This document shows, one piece after another, positions 27,610 through 36,378 of a DNA stretch of 64,000 nt. Position numbers and translations under genes: made by a program. The DNA lies in NCBI GenBank assembly GCA_001404055.1, contig CXTY01000017.1:151-64150 (forward strand), in the 5' to 3' direction. The notes under the pieces are model-generated. The model saw only the letters and a program-made list of their open reading frames with translations, did no database searches and was not told the origin of the DNA. This DNA is from Roseibium album. Lineage in GTDB: Bacteria > Pseudomonadota > Alphaproteobacteria > Rhizobiales > Stappiaceae. Position 1 is the first letter of the stretch. The number at the start of each line of letters is the position of its first letter.

Positions 27610-28553
27610 AGCCTGTCGTACCTTTTGTGTCCGCGGCAAGTCCGGACGAGCGACAGATCTGGCGCAGTGCGCTTCCAAAGGCTCTTCGGGAATTTGCCGA
27701 GGTCAAGCCCTTCGATACGCTGACGGAAACCGAACGAAACGCAGCCAAGGTCGCGATTGTTGCCAATCCTGATCCTGCGGAAGTGGCTGCAATGCCCAAT
27801 CTCGTCTGGGTGCAGAGCCTGTGGGCGGGCGTTGAGCGTCTGGCAGCGGAGTTACCGGATGACGGTCCGCTAATCGTTCGCCTGACCGACCCGCAAATGG
27901 CTGAAACCATGTCCGAGGCGGTGCTGGCCTGGACGCTGTACCTTCACCGTGACATGCCGCGCTACATGCGCCAACAGCAACAGAAAGTCTGGCTGGGACA
28001 TGAGCTCAAGACACCGGGAGAGCGAACAGTTGGCGTGCTGGGCCTTGGCAAACTCGGCGCTGCGTCAGCGCGGCGTTTGAAGGCAAACGGCTTTGATGTT
28101 CTGGGCTGGAGCCGCAGCGAAAAGGTGCTGGACAACATTTCCTGCTTCCACGGCCAGGCAGGTCTAACAACGGTTTTGAACAGGTCAGACATCATCGTGA
28201 TCCTGATGCCCTTGACCGAAGATACCCACGGCATGCTTGGCACAGACGAATTGAAAGCCTGCAAGAAAGGTGCTGCCGTCATCAATTTTGCACGCGGCCC
28301 AATCCTTCAGAGCGATGCCTTGCTGGAAGCTCTGGATAGCGGCCCGTTAGACCACGCAATTCTCGATGTCTTCGATGAGGAGCCTTTGCCTCAATCCCAT
28401 CCGTTCTGGAGCCATGAAAAAGTGACGGTTCTGCCGCACATATCGGCCCCGACGATTACCAGCACGGCGTCAAAAATCGTTGCTGAGAATATAGGTGGCT
28501 ATTTCAAGACCGGAACTGTCCCGCCAAGTGTGGACAGACGTAGAGGGTACTGA
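27606..28553 (+). CDS. D-isomer 2-hydroxyacid dehydrogenase, GhrA-like glyoxylate/hydroxypyruvate reductase
   Basis: A 315-residue NAD(P)-dependent reductase of the GhrA type. The Rossmann motif GVLGLGKLGAASARRL is near residue 143. The catalytic Arg is in NFARGPILQ (about 230), the Glu is in DVFDEEPLP (about 258) and the His is in VLPHISAPT (about 280). GhrA reduces glyoxylate or hydroxypyruvate in the cytoplasm. It is coupled to the VOC gene upstream and converges with gnd at a shared terminator. Glyoxylate can arise from glycine or sarcosine breakdown, which would suit the betaine-rich neighbourhood, but this is inference. Confidence 0.88.
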   Translation: MKPVVPFVSAASPDERQIWRSALPKALREFAEVKPFDTLTETERNAAKVAIVANPDPAEVAAMPNLVWVQSLWAGVERLAAELPDDGPLIVRLTDPQMAETMSEAVLAWTLYLHRDMPRYMRQQQQKVWLGHELKTPGERTVGVLGLGKLGAASARRLKANGFDVLGWSRSEKVLDNISCFHGQAGLTTVLNRSDIIVILMPLTEDTHGMLGTDELKACKKGAAVINFARGPILQSDALLEALDSGPLDHAILDVFDEEPLPQSHPFWSHEKVTVLPHISAPTITSTASKIVAENIGGYFKTGTVPPSVDRRRGY

Positions 28554-28575
28554 TCACGACCTCAGTCAAAACATG

Positions 28576-28607
28576 GCAGCGGCCCGGCAAAGAGACCGGG
28601 CCACTGC
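28576..28607. terminator. Bidirectional hairpin between the GhrA-like gene and gnd
   Basis: Arms GCAG-GGCCCGG and CCGGGCC-CTGC, with a single internal mismatch and an 8-base loop, lie in the 71-base gap between two converging stop codons. No long U-run is present. Confidence 0.7.
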
Positions 28608-28624
28608 TTGACGTTTGAGTCCGT

Positions 28625-30049
28625 TCAGCCCATTGCCCAGGGGCCGTGATAACCGCCACCATCCTTGTCGGTACGTTCAAAACCATGAGCACCGAAGAAG
28701 TCGCGCTGGCCCTGCAGCATGTTCGCGGTCGAGCGACCGGTGCGCATGATGTCGAAATAGGACAGTGCTGCGGAAAGTGCCGGAACAGGCAAACCATGGA
28801 GCGCAGCCTGGGCAACCACCTGGCGCAGGCTGGCTTCGGTTTCTTTCAGCTTTTCAGAGAAGAACGGTGCCAGCATCAGGTTGCGTTCGTCGTCATCGGC
28901 GAGTGCCGAAGACATGTCGTTCAGCATTGCCGAGCGAATGATGCAGCCATTGCGCCAGATCCTGGCGATTTCCGGCAAAGGCATGGCCCAGCCGTATTGC
29001 TTCGCAGCTTCCAGGATCAGTCCAAACCCTTGCGCATAACAGATGATTTTTCCGGCAACGAGTGCGGCTTCTAAAGCATCAATGGTGATTGCTTCCCGGT
29101 CCACAGGATTGGGTGCAGCTCCGAACTCAGCTTCGCCCTTCCTGCGCTCATCCAACCGCGCCGACATGTTGCGCGTGGCAACGGCTGCTTCAATGGCGCT
29201 GGCGGGCGTTCCGAGCATCAGGGCTTCAATAGCAGTCCAACGTCCCGTGCCCTTCTGACCGGCCTTGTCCATGATGATATCCAGCATTGGCTTGCCGGTG
29301 TCCGGGTCGGCCGTCTTGGCCACCTTGTAGGAGATTTCGATCAGATAGGACTTCAGGATGCCGCCGTTCCACTTTTCGAAGACGTTGCCGATCTCTTCAG
29401 ATGTCAGGCCGAAGCCATCGCGCATGACGCCATAGACTTCGGCAATCATCTGCATGTCGGCATATTCAATGCCGTTGTGAACGGTCTTGACCAGATGGCC
29501 CGCCCCTGCTTCACCCAGAAATGCGGCGCAAGGTTCGCCTTCATGCTTGGCAGAAATGGCTTCCAGGATGTGGCCGACCTGGTCCCAGGCATCTTTCGCA
29601 CCACCGCCCATGATGGACGGGCCGAAACGCGCCCCTTCCTCCCCGCCGGAGACACCTATGCCCATGAAGCGTGGACCGTTTTTCTGGGCGTCTTCAGCAC
29701 GGCGGTTGGTATCGTGATAGTTGGCATTGCCCGCATCGATGATGAGATCGTCTTTATCCAGCAATGGACGCAACGCTTCGATTTGCGCATCAACAGCTTC
29801 GCCGGCCTGCACCATCAGGATCACCGCGCGTGGCGATTTGATGGAGGCGACAAAATCCTCAAGGCTTTTTGTCGGCACCAGTTTGGACGCAAGCTCACCG
29901 GCCTTGCCCATGAACAGGTCGGTTTTTTCAGCCGTCCTGTTAAAGACCGCGATCTGGAAGCCATGCTCGGCGATGTTCAGCGCAAGATTGCCGCCCATCG
30001 TGCCAAGGCCGATAAGACCTACTTCTGCAACAGCATCTTGTGAGCTCAT
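28625..30049 (-). CDS. gnd: 6-phosphogluconate dehydrogenase (decarboxylating)
   Basis: A 474-residue cytoplasmic enzyme of the oxidative pentose phosphate pathway that converts 6-phosphogluconate to ribulose 5-phosphate with NADP reduction. Evidence is the N-terminal Rossmann motif GLIGLGTMGGNLALN, the substrate-loop FMGIGVSGGEEGARFGPS (about 120), a catalytic HNGIEYADMQ segment (about 180) and usual full length. ATG 30049 with AAGG upstream is preferred to in-frame TTG/GTG codons six residues earlier. It is monocistronic and converges with the GhrA-like gene. Confidence 0.96.
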   Translation of the reverse strand: MSSQDAVAEVGLIGLGTMGGNLALNIAEHGFQIAVFNRTAEKTDLFMGKAGELASKLVPTKSLEDFVASIKSPRAVILMVQAGEAVDAQIEALRPLLDKDDLIIDAGNANYHDTNRRAEDAQKNGPRFMGIGVSGGEEGARFGPSIMGGGAKDAWDQVGHILEAISAKHEGEPCAAFLGEAGAGHLVKTVHNGIEYADMQMIAEVYGVMRDGFGLTSEEIGNVFEKWNGGILKSYLIEISYKVAKTADPDTGKPMLDIIMDKAGQKGTGRWTAIEALMLGTPASAIEAAVATRNMSARLDERRKGEAEFGAAPNPVDREAITIDALEAALVAGKIICYAQGFGLILEAAKQYGWAMPLPEIARIWRNGCIIRSAMLNDMSSALADDDERNLMLAPFFSEKLKETEASLRQVVAQAALHGLPVPALSAALSYFDIMRTGRSTANMLQGQRDFFGAHGFERTDKDGGGYHGPWAMG

Positions 30050-30381
30050 GAACAGTGCCTTCCTCAAATCGATTTAATATCTGGTGCGGGCGTGATAGCG
30101 GACACATCAACATCCCGCAATCCTTGCATACATCGGGACACATTTTGAGGAACGTACCTCAGTTGGGAAACAGAGCTGAACCCTGTGTTTTGCTCGCTAC
30201 TCAATGGCAGCTTCGAGAATAACGAGACCTCTCTATGGTTGGCTCTCAAAGAGTGCACTATCAAAAGTTCAATTCTGCGAACGAGTGCGATAAAACTGAG
30301 TATTGTTTAATCAGAGCAGCTTTCGAATTCCACTTGAAGCCGAAGTGGTTACAGGCAGAACTAATTATTGGGGAGATAGCT
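30050..30381. other. Divergent intergenic region between gnd and the exported MBL gene
   Basis: About 330 bases that must carry both divergent promoters. An open plus-strand frame continues upstream of the MBL ATG, but it lacks a credible start and a signal-peptide logic. No clear hairpin or repeat is seen. Confidence 0.4.
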
Positions 30382-31518
30382 ATGAAACACCCGGCGTTTA
30401 TTGCTGGAATGACTTGGTTCTTTCTTCTGGTCATCGCAGCCGTAACCGGGATTGCACAGGCTGACCCTGTGCAGCGCAAGTTCTATTACCCGGGCACCGA
30501 GCCTTTGGGCGAAAACGAGATGCGGGTCATCTCGCTTGGAACCGGCACACCAAACTTCAGGCATTCTCAAGCGTCCGCTTCATGGCTGGTAGAACTTGGC
30601 AACGGTGACAGGTTTCTATTTGATTTGGGAACCGGATCTCTCGCCAACCTGGCCGCTCTCGAAATCCCCTACACGTACCTCAACAAGGTATTCATCAGCC
30701 ATCTGCACGTTGATCACATCGGCGACCTCGATGCACTGTTTGTTGGTGGCTGGGTATCGAACAGGACGGTGCCCTTGCAGGTTTGGGGCCCAAGTGGCTT
30801 GCAACCTGAATATGGGACCAAGTCTGCCATGGACGGCATGCAGAAGATGCTCGCATGGGACGTGGCTGGACGCAGGGGAAATATGCCATCGGCGGGTGGA
30901 CATCTCCAGGTGACCGAGTTCGACTATTCCAAAGTGCAAACGGTTTTCGAGGAAAATGGCGTGACAATCCGGTCCTGGCCCGCTGTGCACGGCATTGACG
31001 GATCGGTATCTTACAGCCTCGAGTGGAACGGTCTGAAATTTGTCTATTCAGGCGACACCAATCCCAACAAGTGGTTCATCGAACAGGCAACCAATGCTGA
31101 TCTGGTCATTCACGAATGTTATCTTACCGTTCAGCAATTCATCGACGTCAAGAACTATGACCCAGAGCGCGCGCGGCTGATTGCAACGGTGATACATACG
31201 CCGCCCGACGCATGCGGCAAGATTTTCAGCATGGTCGAACCGCGCCATGCCGTTGCCTACCACACCTTTGATGACTTCGACATCGCTCCAGACACAATCG
31301 CTGCAATCCGGGAAACCTACGGTGGCGACTTGACCTTGGCGCAGGACATGCTGGTTTGGAACATTAAAAAAGACGGCATCACGGTCCGGGAGGTCATCGG
31401 CGCAGATAACCCGTTACCAGCAGAACCTCCAACGCCTGCAGGACCACCAGATCCGTCCGAGCGAACCGACTTGTCAGACTGGCTGAATGAAGGACGCCTG
31501 GATCTGACTGGAAAATGA
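30382..31518 (+). CDS. Exported metallo-beta-lactamase-fold hydrolase
   Basis: A 378-residue protein with an N-terminal signal peptide (MKHPAFIAGMTWFFLLVIAA, cleavage around GIAQA-DP). The MBL core has the metal motif HLHVDH (about 111-116, HxHxDH), a second-site YSGDTNPN (about 227) and a late YHTFDDFD segment (about 294). The C-terminal about 40 residues are Pro-rich. GGGGAG precedes the ATG. It resembles ribonuclease-Z/arylsulfatase-like MBL proteins; some relatives are annotated GntH after the guanitoxin cluster, but no other guanitoxin genes are here. The substrate is unknown and it probably acts in the periplasm. Confidence 0.85.
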   Translation: MKHPAFIAGMTWFFLLVIAAVTGIAQADPVQRKFYYPGTEPLGENEMRVISLGTGTPNFRHSQASASWLVELGNGDRFLFDLGTGSLANLAALEIPYTYLNKVFISHLHVDHIGDLDALFVGGWVSNRTVPLQVWGPSGLQPEYGTKSAMDGMQKMLAWDVAGRRGNMPSAGGHLQVTEFDYSKVQTVFEENGVTIRSWPAVHGIDGSVSYSLEWNGLKFVYSGDTNPNKWFIEQATNADLVIHECYLTVQQFIDVKNYDPERARLIATVIHTPPDACGKIFSMVEPRHAVAYHTFDDFDIAPDTIAAIRETYGGDLTLAQDMLVWNIKKDGITVREVIGADNPLPAEPPTPAGPPDPSERTDLSDWLNEGRLDLTGK

Positions 31519-31526
31519 GGGCTGTT

Positions 31527-31550
31527 CCCGAGTGCAGACATAGGCTCGGG
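31527..31550. terminator. Weak hairpin between the MBL and AraC genes
   Basis: CCCGAG (31527-31532) and CTCGGG (31545-31550) with a 12-base loop lie in the 55-base gap between converging genes. The stem is short and without a clear U-run. Confidence 0.35.
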
Positions 31551-31573
31551 CCTTCGTAACATTGGGGTGCATC

Positions 31574-32452
31574 TCAGGAAGTGAGTGGAGTACCACTCAT
31601 TTCCCGGCTGGGCGGCAGTCCGAACTTCCGGCTGTAGTCGCGGCTGAAATGGGTCGGGCTCTCGTAGCCCACGGCATAAGCGGCCTCCAGAACCGTGTGG
31701 TTCCTGCCCACCATCAAGGCTCTGGCCTCAATCAGACGAAGATCTTTTTGATACTGCAGCGGTGTCGTGCCCGTGACCGACTTGAAATGTCCGTGAAAGG
31801 AAGATGCGCTCATGCCTACGGTGTTCGCCAGGTCCGAGACGCTGAGCGGCGAGCGAAATTCGGCTCTTACTTTCTGAATGGCCTTTGTGATCCGGCTGGC
31901 ATGGCTGTCCGCGACAAGCAACTTTCGCAGCATCTTTCCAATCGGAGACAGCAAAAGGCGATAGTGAATTTCGCGGCGGATCGAAGGACCGAGGACTTTC
32001 GCATCCAGAGGATTGCCCATCAGTTCGAAGTACCTGACCAGCGGCGCTACCCAGGTCGGATCAGCTGGGCCCACAGCAAGAGACCGGACATCACTGTCAG
32101 GTTCCAGCGCATCGACAACCTGATCGTAGAGACTTCGAAGCAGTTCCAGATCAAGCGACAGGATCAACGCGAGATAGGGTTCCTGAACACTTGCCCTGGT
32201 GATCCGCGAAACGACCGGCAGGTCGTGGCTGACAAGAAGTGCATCACCAGGCCGCAGCTCCACGAATTGGTCTCCGATGGACGTGACTTTGCTTCCTTGG
32301 AGGATCAGGCAGATAACGGGTTTATAAATTGCCGCCTCAACATTGCTTTCTGCATCTCTACGAAAAACGGAGAGACCGGGCAATTCTTGAATCTTTTCCG
32401 GATTTTCCGTGTAAAATCGATCATGAAGTTCAATGAACCGCGAAACCTCCAT
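31574..32452 (-). CDS. AraC-family transcriptional regulator
   Basis: A 292-residue regulator with an N-terminal AraC_N-type sensor (about 1-180; ICLILQGSKVTSIGDQFVEL is characteristic) and a C-terminal pair of helix-turn-helices. These are SPLSVSDLANTVGMSASSFH (about 205) and the motif AAYAVGYESPTHFSRDYSRKF (about 260). ATG 32452 has GGGAGGTG upstream; an earlier in-frame start is less likely. It is divergent from the SDR gene 167 bases away, a frequent arrangement in which this regulator class controls an adjacent oxidoreductase. Confidence 0.9.
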   Translation of the reverse strand: MEVSRFIELHDRFYTENPEKIQELPGLSVFRRDAESNVEAAIYKPVICLILQGSKVTSIGDQFVELRPGDALLVSHDLPVVSRITRASVQEPYLALILSLDLELLRSLYDQVVDALEPDSDVRSLAVGPADPTWVAPLVRYFELMGNPLDAKVLGPSIRREIHYRLLLSPIGKMLRKLLVADSHASRITKAIQKVRAEFRSPLSVSDLANTVGMSASSFHGHFKSVTGTTPLQYQKDLRLIEARALMVGRNHTVLEAAYAVGYESPTHFSRDYSRKFGLPPSREMSGTPLTS

Positions 32453-32619
32453 AAGCACCTCCCTGTCCGTTGTTATTATCAAAGAATGTACGTTGGCACA
32501 TCAGATAATCCACCAACTTGGAGGAATTGGCAGGATTTTCGGAGGAAGCGACAGGTTAAATGTGAAATTTCCAGCTATCTGTTTTCACCACAAGCTTGGC
32601 CCGAAACAGAGAGCTCCCC

Positions 32620-33525
32620 ATGTCGTCCATCCCGAGTCAATTCCTCGATCTCACGGTTCACCACGCCAGATATGAAGCAATCGACCCTGGATCGGCGTTG
32701 AAAAAGAGCGCATCGGACAAGATCATATTCATCGCTGGGGCGTCCAAAGGCATTGGCCGCGCGACAGCCACTGCTTTCGCCGAGGCTGGCGCCAGGGCTG
32801 TCTATCTTATTGCGCGGTCTGAAGAGGCGCTTGAAGAGACAAAATATCTGGTCACGCAGGCAAATCCCGATACACAATGTGCATATTCGATTTGCGATGT
32901 GACCAGCGCTGAAGAGGTCAAAGCCTCCGTCATGGACTGCGTGGAAAAATTCGGCGGCATCGATGCAGCAGACGCCAACGCCGGTTTTCTTGGGCCCTGG
33001 AGGAAAATCGGAGAGTCTGAACCCGAGTCCTGGTGGCAAAGCTGGGAGGTAAATGTGAAGGGTGCCTATCACGTGATCCGCTTTACGCTCCCCCATCTCA
33101 CGGAATCCGCGAAAAGGCGCGCTGCGGAGGGATCTAGCGGCGGTCACCTGATCCTGCTGTCATCAATCGGCGCTCAGCTCGTGGTGCCAACAGCGTCCGA
33201 TTATCAGACTGCTAAGCATGCCATCAATCGGCTCTGCGAGTTCGTTCAGGTCGATCATGACGAAGACGGCATCAAGTGCTTTGCGATCCATCCCGGAGGC
33301 GTTTCGACAGAACTCGGGCGGAACATGCCGGAAGACATGCATGCTTATCTGGTTGATGACCCCGAGCTGGCAGCCGGTTTTGCCGTCTGGCTTTGCTCTG
33401 GCAAGGCGGACTGGGTCAAGGGACGGTATCTGAGCGCCAATTGGGATGTCACGGAAATCACCGCGCTCAAGGACGAGATCTTGCGCGACGATCTGTTGGT
33501 AAACCGCATGCGCGTTAGGGCGTGA
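32620..33525 (+). CDS. Short-chain dehydrogenase/reductase
   Basis: A 301-residue SDR protein with about 30 extra N-terminal residues. The nucleotide-binding motif is AGASKGIGRA (about 39), the NNAG position reads DANAGFLG, and the catalytic Ser (LLSSIG) and YxxxK (YQTAK, about 198) are present. The NAD(P)-dependent oxidoreductase substrate is unknown. ATG 32620 is selected; its ribosome site is poor. It is probably regulated by the divergent AraC gene, and its stop is 13 bases from the convergent phosphotransferase gene. Confidence 0.88.
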   Translation: MSSIPSQFLDLTVHHARYEAIDPGSALKKSASDKIIFIAGASKGIGRATATAFAEAGARAVYLIARSEEALEETKYLVTQANPDTQCAYSICDVTSAEEVKASVMDCVEKFGGIDAADANAGFLGPWRKIGESEPESWWQSWEVNVKGAYHVIRFTLPHLTESAKRRAAEGSSGGHLILLSSIGAQLVVPTASDYQTAKHAINRLCEFVQVDHDEDGIKCFAIHPGGVSTELGRNMPEDMHAYLVDDPELAAGFAVWLCSGKADWVKGRYLSANWDVTEITALKDEILRDDLLVNRMRVRA

Positions 33526-33538
33526 TCTGAGCACCTGC

Positions 33539-34456
33539 CTATTTGTGGCGCAGCTTCAACAGCAAGTCGACCTCTGCTTCCAACGCGCGCCCATAGGCCC
33601 TGGCAGCTGGCGCGTTGGAGTGCATCAGGGTCTCGTTTCTCATCAGGCAATAGGCGGCCAGACACCAGTGGTAGGCGGTGCGGTCCGTTAAAAAGCGGTC
33701 CACGATTTGCTGATCCGGATATTTCTCCAAAAACAGCTCCTCCAGCTCTGCCACCAGTGGATGCAATCCGTAAAGCGTCGCCAACCCCGGAGAAACGAAA
33801 CAGGCAATATCCTCGACCGGATCTCCCATGCCTGCGAACTGCCAGTCGATCAGCCGCGCGCCATCACCAGTTGTCTGGATAGTCCCAAGGCAAAAACTGC
33901 GGTGAACCAGCGACCGTTTTATTTCCTTGCGTGGAACCGCAGCGTCCACAGGGCGCAGTCGGTTCAAATTCACGGCCTTCCGGCTATGCGGGATCGCCGC
34001 CAAAATGGCATCCCCGCGCTCAAGAACTTCATGAAAACCCGCGGGAACTGTCTGATGTCCCGGGACGGGCTCGCTCATGGCTGCAAAACGCCCGATAAGA
34101 TCAGCAGCCTCTCCGACATCAATCTCGCCGGATTTTGGCGGTTCATAGCCATAAATCAGAATGGGTGTCCCGGTTGGACTCGTTGCGAAAGCTTCCAGGT
34201 CCGGCGCCAGGTCATGCCGGGCGAGAACGTTCAATGCGTCGGCTTCCTGATGAGGCAGCGTCGGGTAGAGCGGGTTTTCCTCGTTGTCCGGAAAAAACTC
34301 CTTGATCACATAGACCCGGTCCGGCACATCCATGCGCCAGAAGCGGCTGGTGTAATTCACCGGCAACGGCCGCAATCGGGCAGCACGCCAGTCCTTCACT
34401 GGCAGAAGCGTTTTCAAGAACGCCAGCAGATCAGTGTCCGACAGTTGTTCGCTCAC
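33539..34456 (-). CDS. Aminoglycoside/choline-phosphotransferase-fold protein with degenerate catalytic motif
   Basis: A 305-residue APH-fold protein. The N-lobe includes VYVIKEFF (ATP-anchoring Lys, about 70) and the C-lobe has the magnesium-binding RLIDWQFAG (about 221). In the catalytic loop the family's HxDxxxxN reads HRSFCLGT (about 206-213), so the catalytic Asp is Ser and the Asn is Thr. The protein may be an inactive or altered kinase. The GTG at 34456 has an excellent AAGGAGGTGG site; the frame extends further upstream but without comparable starts. Betaine-related genes nearby make a choline- or ethanolamine-like ligand thinkable, but this is speculation. Confidence 0.78.
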   Translation of the reverse strand: MSEQLSDTDLLAFLKTLLPVKDWRAARLRPLPVNYTSRFWRMDVPDRVYVIKEFFPDNEENPLYPTLPHQEADALNVLARHDLAPDLEAFATSPTGTPILIYGYEPPKSGEIDVGEAADLIGRFAAMSEPVPGHQTVPAGFHEVLERGDAILAAIPHSRKAVNLNRLRPVDAAVPRKEIKRSLVHRSFCLGTIQTTGDGARLIDWQFAGMGDPVEDIACFVSPGLATLYGLHPLVAELEELFLEKYPDQQIVDRFLTDRTAYHWCLAAYCLMRNETLMHSNAPAARAYGRALEAEVDLLLKLRHK

Positions 34457-34702
34457 ACCACCTCCTTTTTTTGAAGTTCCTGAAACTTTGATCACCCTGC
34501 AGCGGGTATTCGTCAAGTCGAACTTTCGTGTTCGCAGCCCGGTTACAACGAGAACGCGGCTGATGTCGGAGTTGAAGCACTGCCCGTCGCTCTCAGACTG
34601 CCCGAAAAAACCTCGGCCTCCGGTACAGTCTCTTAATGGGGACGCAAACAACGTTTTGCCTCAGTGGGCTTTTCAAGCTCCCGCGAAATTGACCCTCAAA
34701 CC

Positions 34703-36301
34703 ATGAGCACAGGAAACCAGATGACCGGTGACATCGACGCACCCCTTTTAAGCGAGACAGCTCCGGCCCGGCGTGGGCGGCGACGCAGAGGTGGTGGCGA
34801 AAAGCCCGGACCAGACCTTTTTCCGCAAAAGCCTTTCAGGCAACCGCGCAATATCTTCAAGCCGATCGAGGCTATTTCCGCAGACGAACTGGAAGCCATT
34901 CACGCTGCCTCCATGCGCGTCCTGGAAGAAATTGGCATCGACTTCCTGCATGAAGAAGCCAGGGAGATGCTCAAGGCAGCTGGTGCAGACGTAAAGCCGG
35001 GCGAAGATCGGATTCGTATGGACCGCGCAATGGTCGAAGAGTTGATTGCAAACGCGCCCGCCGAATTCACGATGCGTGCCCGTAACCAGGCCCACGACCT
35101 TCAAATTGGTGGCAATGCAATTGCGTTTTCCTGTGTTGCCAGCGCGCCCAACTCTGTCGACCGGGACGGTGGGCGCCGCCCAGGCAACCAGGAAGACTTT
35201 CGCAATTTTCTGAAGCTCTCTCAGTTCTTCAACATCATCCATTGCATCATGGGTTACCCGGTTGAACCGGTGGACATACACGCCTCTGTCCGCCACCTCG
35301 ATTGCATTGCCGACATGGTTCGACTCACGGACAAGGTGTTCCATATCTATTCGCTGGGGAGAGAGCGAAACCTGGACGGAATGGAAATCGCCCGCATTGC
35401 CAATGGACTGACTGAAAGCGAATTTATCGACACGCCTTGCGTTGCAACGGTGATCAACACATCCTCACCCTTGCGCCTCGACACGGTCATGATTCAAGGA
35501 CTCATTGAAATGGCCAAAGCCGGGCAGGTTTCCATCGTGACGCCGTTTACCCTGGCAGGGGCCATGGCACCTGTGACGGTGGCTGGTGCGCTGACATTGC
35601 AGAATGCCGAAGCGCTCGCGGGCATCGCCTTTGCCCAGATCGTTCGTCCCGGCGCGCCGATGGTCTATGGTGGTTTCACTTCCAACGTTGACATGAAATC
35701 CGGCGCGCCTGCTTTCGGCACGCCTGAATACATGAAAGCAGCGATTGTCGGTGGCCAGCTCGCCCGCCGCTATAACCTTCCCTATCGCTCCTCTGGTGTT
35801 TGCGCTGCAAACACGGTCGACTACCAGGCCGCGCTGGAAACAACCTTGTCTGAGTGGGGCGCGATCAATGGCGGCGGTAACATCATCAAGCATGCCGCAG
35901 GTTGGCTGGAAGGTGGCCTGAGCGCAGGCTTTGAAAAATTCATCACCGATATCGACCTTCTGCAGAAGATCGCTGAATACCTGACGCCATTGGATGTGTC
36001 TGAAGATGCTTTGGCGATCGAGGCGATCAAGGATGTTGGTCCGGCAGGTCATTTCTTCGGAACCGAACATACGCAAGCCCGCTACAAGGACGCGTTCTAT
36101 TCGCCGATTGTTTCCGACTGGCGCAATTATGAAACCTGGGCAGAAGCCGGTAGTCCGACCGCCTACGACAAGGCGAACATGCTCTACAAAAAAGCGCTTG
36201 AAGCCTACCAGGCACCAGCACTCGACCCGGCAATCGACGAAGAAATCACAGCCTTCGTTGACAGACGCAAGGCAGAGGGCGGCGTCCCAACAGACTTCTA
36301 G
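34703..36301 (+). CDS. MttB-superfamily (trimethylamine methyltransferase-like) protein, without pyrrolysine
   Basis: A 532-residue TIM-barrel methyltransferase of the MttB superfamily; an alternative ATG at 34721 has a better ribosome site (ACAGGAAACC). A basic N-terminal tail with RRGRRRRGGG precedes the domain from about residue 60 (ADELEAIHAASMRVLEEIGI). The frame has no internal amber codon, so it is a non-pyrrolysine member. Studied members demethylate glycine betaine, proline betaine or similar compounds and pass the methyl group to a corrinoid protein. No corrinoid-protein gene is in the window. The dimethylglycine-dehydrogenase-like gene begins 77 bases downstream, supporting a methylated-amine pathway. 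Confidence 0.88.
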   Translation: MSTGNQMTGDIDAPLLSETAPARRGRRRRGGGEKPGPDLFPQKPFRQPRNIFKPIEAISADELEAIHAASMRVLEEIGIDFLHEEAREMLKAAGADVKPGEDRIRMDRAMVEELIANAPAEFTMRARNQAHDLQIGGNAIAFSCVASAPNSVDRDGGRRPGNQEDFRNFLKLSQFFNIIHCIMGYPVEPVDIHASVRHLDCIADMVRLTDKVFHIYSLGRERNLDGMEIARIANGLTESEFIDTPCVATVINTSSPLRLDTVMIQGLIEMAKAGQVSIVTPFTLAGAMAPVTVAGALTLQNAEALAGIAFAQIVRPGAPMVYGGFTSNVDMKSGAPAFGTPEYMKAAIVGGQLARRYNLPYRSSGVCAANTVDYQAALETTLSEWGAINGGGNIIKHAAGWLEGGLSAGFEKFITDIDLLQKIAEYLTPLDVSEDALAIEAIKDVGPAGHFFGTEHTQARYKDAFYSPIVSDWRNYETWAEAGSPTAYDKANMLYKKALEAYQAPALDPAIDEEITAFVDRRKAEGGVPTDF

Positions 36302-36378
36302 CAACGGTTCAAACCGATCCAATCCAATTCAGAATTTCAGCCTGCCAACCAGACGCAGTTTTTTCCGGAGCAATCTTC

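Noticed and set aside
31562..32701. A 379-codon plus-strand frame across the AraC gene
   Set aside because: It is antisense to a clear AraC-family gene, crosses the divergent promoter region and lacks recognisable domains.
34457..34702. Possible gene between the phosphotransferase and MttB genes
   Set aside because: Frames here are extensions of the two flanking genes with poor starts; I see only a divergent promoter region of about 246 bases.
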